Assembly (NCBI GenBank): GCA_937901225.1
Contig: CALCGX010000086.1
Coordinates: 1 to 6,030 of the forward strand
Direction of reading: 5' to 3'
Source: an uncultured Bacteroidales bacterium
GTDB taxonomy: Bacteria > Bacteroidota > Bacteroidia > Bacteroidales > Paludibacteraceae
DNA: 6,030 nt
Of the stretch, positions 5,547 to 6,030 are shown piece by piece (position 1 is the stretch's first letter; every line of letters begins with the position of its first letter). The notes below the pieces were generated by a model that made no database searches, had not been told where the DNA came from, and saw nothing but the letters and a program-made list of their open reading frames with translations. The position numbers and the translations under genes were made by a program.

Positions 5547-5582
5547 AATACCAATCAGCCCAATCGGTCTAATTAGTCTAAT
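5547..5582 (-). repeat. Degenerate 9-nt tandem repeat, four units
   Basis: On the minus strand four head-to-tail units read ATTAGACTA, ATTAGACCG, ATTGGGCTG and ATTGGTATT, from 5582 down to 5547. Adjacent units differ at two to four positions, so neighbours resemble each other more than the ends do, as expected of a decaying tandem duplication. The block lies between the GC-rich inverted repeat and the rpsJ-proximal stem-loop and is flanked upstream by the palindrome TTAATTAA (5584-5591). Function is unknown. Confidence 0.6.
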
Positions 5583-5602
5583 ATTAATTAAGGTACGCGG
5601 GT

Positions 5603-5620
5603 GCGTGCGCACTTGCACGC
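5603..5620. repeat. GC-rich inverted repeat
   Basis: GCGTGC (5603-5608) and GCACGC (5615-5620) form six perfect pairs around a 6-nt loop. A competing outer pairing, ACGCG (5595-5599) with CGCGT (5618-5622), is also possible. The block is strikingly GC-rich and built of alternating purine and pyrimidine, next to an AT-only stretch. It might be an RNA hairpin of the transcript or a protein binding site on DNA; the sequence does not decide. Confidence 0.4.
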
Positions 5621-5642
5621 GTGAGTGAAGAGGTTTGAAGTA

Positions 5643-5662
5643 TTGAGCGGCCCTTTGCTCAA
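5643..5662. repeat. Small inverted repeat with 8-nt loop
   Basis: TTGAGC (5643-5648) and GCTCAA (5657-5662) can form a six-pair stem around an 8-nt loop. The 8-mer TGAGCAAA on the minus strand (5661-5654) recurs in the loop of the rpsJ-proximal stem-loop (5501-5494). No U-run follows on the minus strand, so this is not a typical terminator. Confidence 0.4.
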
Positions 5663-5666
5663 CCTT

Positions 5667-5682
5667 TTCGAACTTTCGAACT
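5667..5682. repeat. Perfect 8-nt tandem duplication
   Basis: The octamer TTCGAACT occurs twice in direct succession (5667-5674 and 5675-5682), each copy holding the palindrome TTCGAA. It lies between two candidate hairpins of the fusA–rpsJ gap. It may be a recent slippage duplication; no function can be assigned. Confidence 0.55.
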
Positions 5683-5693
5683 CGGTTTTATTT

Positions 5694-5734
5694 GTCAAGC
5701 CAAGGACCAACACATTGGAAGATTGATCCTTGAC
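5694..5734 (-). other. Interrupted hairpin just after fusA
   Basis: Starting 13 nt after the fusA stop, the minus strand reads GTCAAG (5734-5729) and then GATCAA (5728-5723) without a break. The loop is 12 nt (5722-5711). The returning arm is TTGGTC (5710-5705, one U-G pair), a 5-nt bulge (5704-5700) and CTTGAC (5699-5694), giving twelve pairs in two blocks. The sequence after it is A-rich (CAAATAAAACC) rather than U-rich, so it does not meet the intrinsic terminator pattern. It could protect or define the fusA 3' end, be a processing site, or permit partial readthrough into rpsJ (inference). Confidence 0.4.
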
Positions 5735-5747
5735 CTAATTTCGTTTA

Positions 5748-6030
5748 TTATACGAGATCTACGCGACCACCGCACTCGGTCAAAACTGCCTTAGCGATAG
5801 TGCTAGATACTGCATCGTAGTGAGAGAACTCCATGCTGCTGGTAGCACGACCAGAAGTAATGGTACGCAATGCGGTTACATAACCGAACATCTCGCTCAA
5901 TGGCACCTTAGCCTTGATCACACGTGCACCAGTACGAGCGGTATCCATACCCTCAACTTGACCACGACGTTTGTTCAAGTCACCGATCACATCACCCATG
6001 CTCTCCTCTGGGGTAACCACCTCCACCTTC
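5748..6030 (-). CDS. fusA: Translation elongation factor G, C-terminal end (domain V), cut by window edge
   Basis: Only the last 94 complete residues are inside the window; EF-G is normally about 700 residues, so most of the protein, including the GTPase domain, lies beyond position 6030. The visible part is domain V: VEVVTPEESMGDVIGDLNKRRG, then the family run PLSEMFGYVTALRTITSGRATSSMEFSHY, then a C-terminal helix and GGRVDLV. EF-G is a cytoplasmic GTPase that drives translocation and, with RRF, ribosome recycling. The gene ends in two in-frame stops, TAA TAA. A GTG near the window edge (6026-6024) is an internal codon, not a start. Placement next to rpsJ points to the housekeeping EF-G, not the second EF-G paralogue that Bacteroidetes carry elsewhere. 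Confidence 0.96.
   Translation of the reverse strand, partial: KVEVVTPEESMGDVIGDLNKRRGQVEGMDTARTGARVIKAKVPLSEMFGYVTALRTITSGRATSSMEFSHYDAVSSTIAKAVLTECGGRVDLV

Larger units (their letters stand above)
5432..5747 (-). other. Long fusA–rpsJ intergenic region (no gene)
   Basis: This 316-nt stretch holds no convincing coding frame on either strand. On the minus strand, from the fusA end, it contains an interrupted hairpin (5694-5734), a tandem 8-nt repeat (5667-5682), a small hairpin (5643-5662), a GC-rich inverted repeat (5603-5620), an AT-rich block and degenerate 9-nt repeats (5547-5582), a bulged stem-loop (5471-5513) and finally an A-rich unstructured run into the rpsJ start. No match to the Bacteroides promoter element TAnnTTTG with an upstream TTTG is visible, so a promoter, if present, is divergent. 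The likeliest roles are a transcript 3' end or processing region for fusA and a 5' leader for the S10 operon (inference). Confidence 0.7.

Noticed and set aside
5432..5747. A Bacteroides-type promoter (TTTG … TAnnTTTG) for the S10 operon
   Set aside because: I scanned the minus strand of the gap and found no acceptable match; TATTGTTA at 5551-5544 has two mismatches and no partner element at the right distance.

Overview
The window is a stretch of the conserved str–S10–spc ribosomal protein cluster of a bacterium, and every gene lies on the minus strand. In transcription order (high to low coordinate) it reads: 3' end of fusA, a 316-nt gap, rpsJ, a 105-nt gap, rplC, rplD, rplW, rplB, rpsS, rplV, rpsC, rplP, rpmC, rpsQ, and the 5' part of rplN. 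All ten complete small genes after rpsJ plus rplN are tightly packed (gaps of 1 to 43 nt), as expected of one long transcript.

The organism is most likely a member of Bacteroidetes, probably Bacteroidales. Support: fusA directly upstream of rpsJ; L22 with an N-terminal extension and the run SPRKMRLVADMIRG; L2 with NPVDHPMGGGEGRASGG; L3 with GSIGA instead of GSIGQ; and start codons preceded by A-rich, Shine–Dalgarno-free leaders. These resemblances are from memory of the families, not from a search. Genus cannot be told.

The protein products are all core translation components: EF-G moves tRNA and mRNA through the ribosome, S10/S19/S3/S17 build the 30S subunit, and L3/L4/L23/L2/L22/L16/L29/L14 build the 50S subunit (L2, L3, L4 and L16 near the peptidyl transferase centre or tunnel; L22, L23 and L29 along and around the exit tunnel). 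Co-transcription lets the cell balance them.

The unusual content is outside the reading frames. The rpsJ–rplC gap can form a long interrupted hairpin capped by a GCAA tetraloop, with a competing alternative pairing. The fusA–rpsJ gap contains four candidate hairpins and a degenerate 9-nt tandem repeat. Both look like mRNA leaders that could carry autogenous ribosomal-protein control. rplW alone has a full Shine–Dalgarno sequence, which is out of character for this phylum. No mobile element, tRNA, CRISPR or accessory system is visible.
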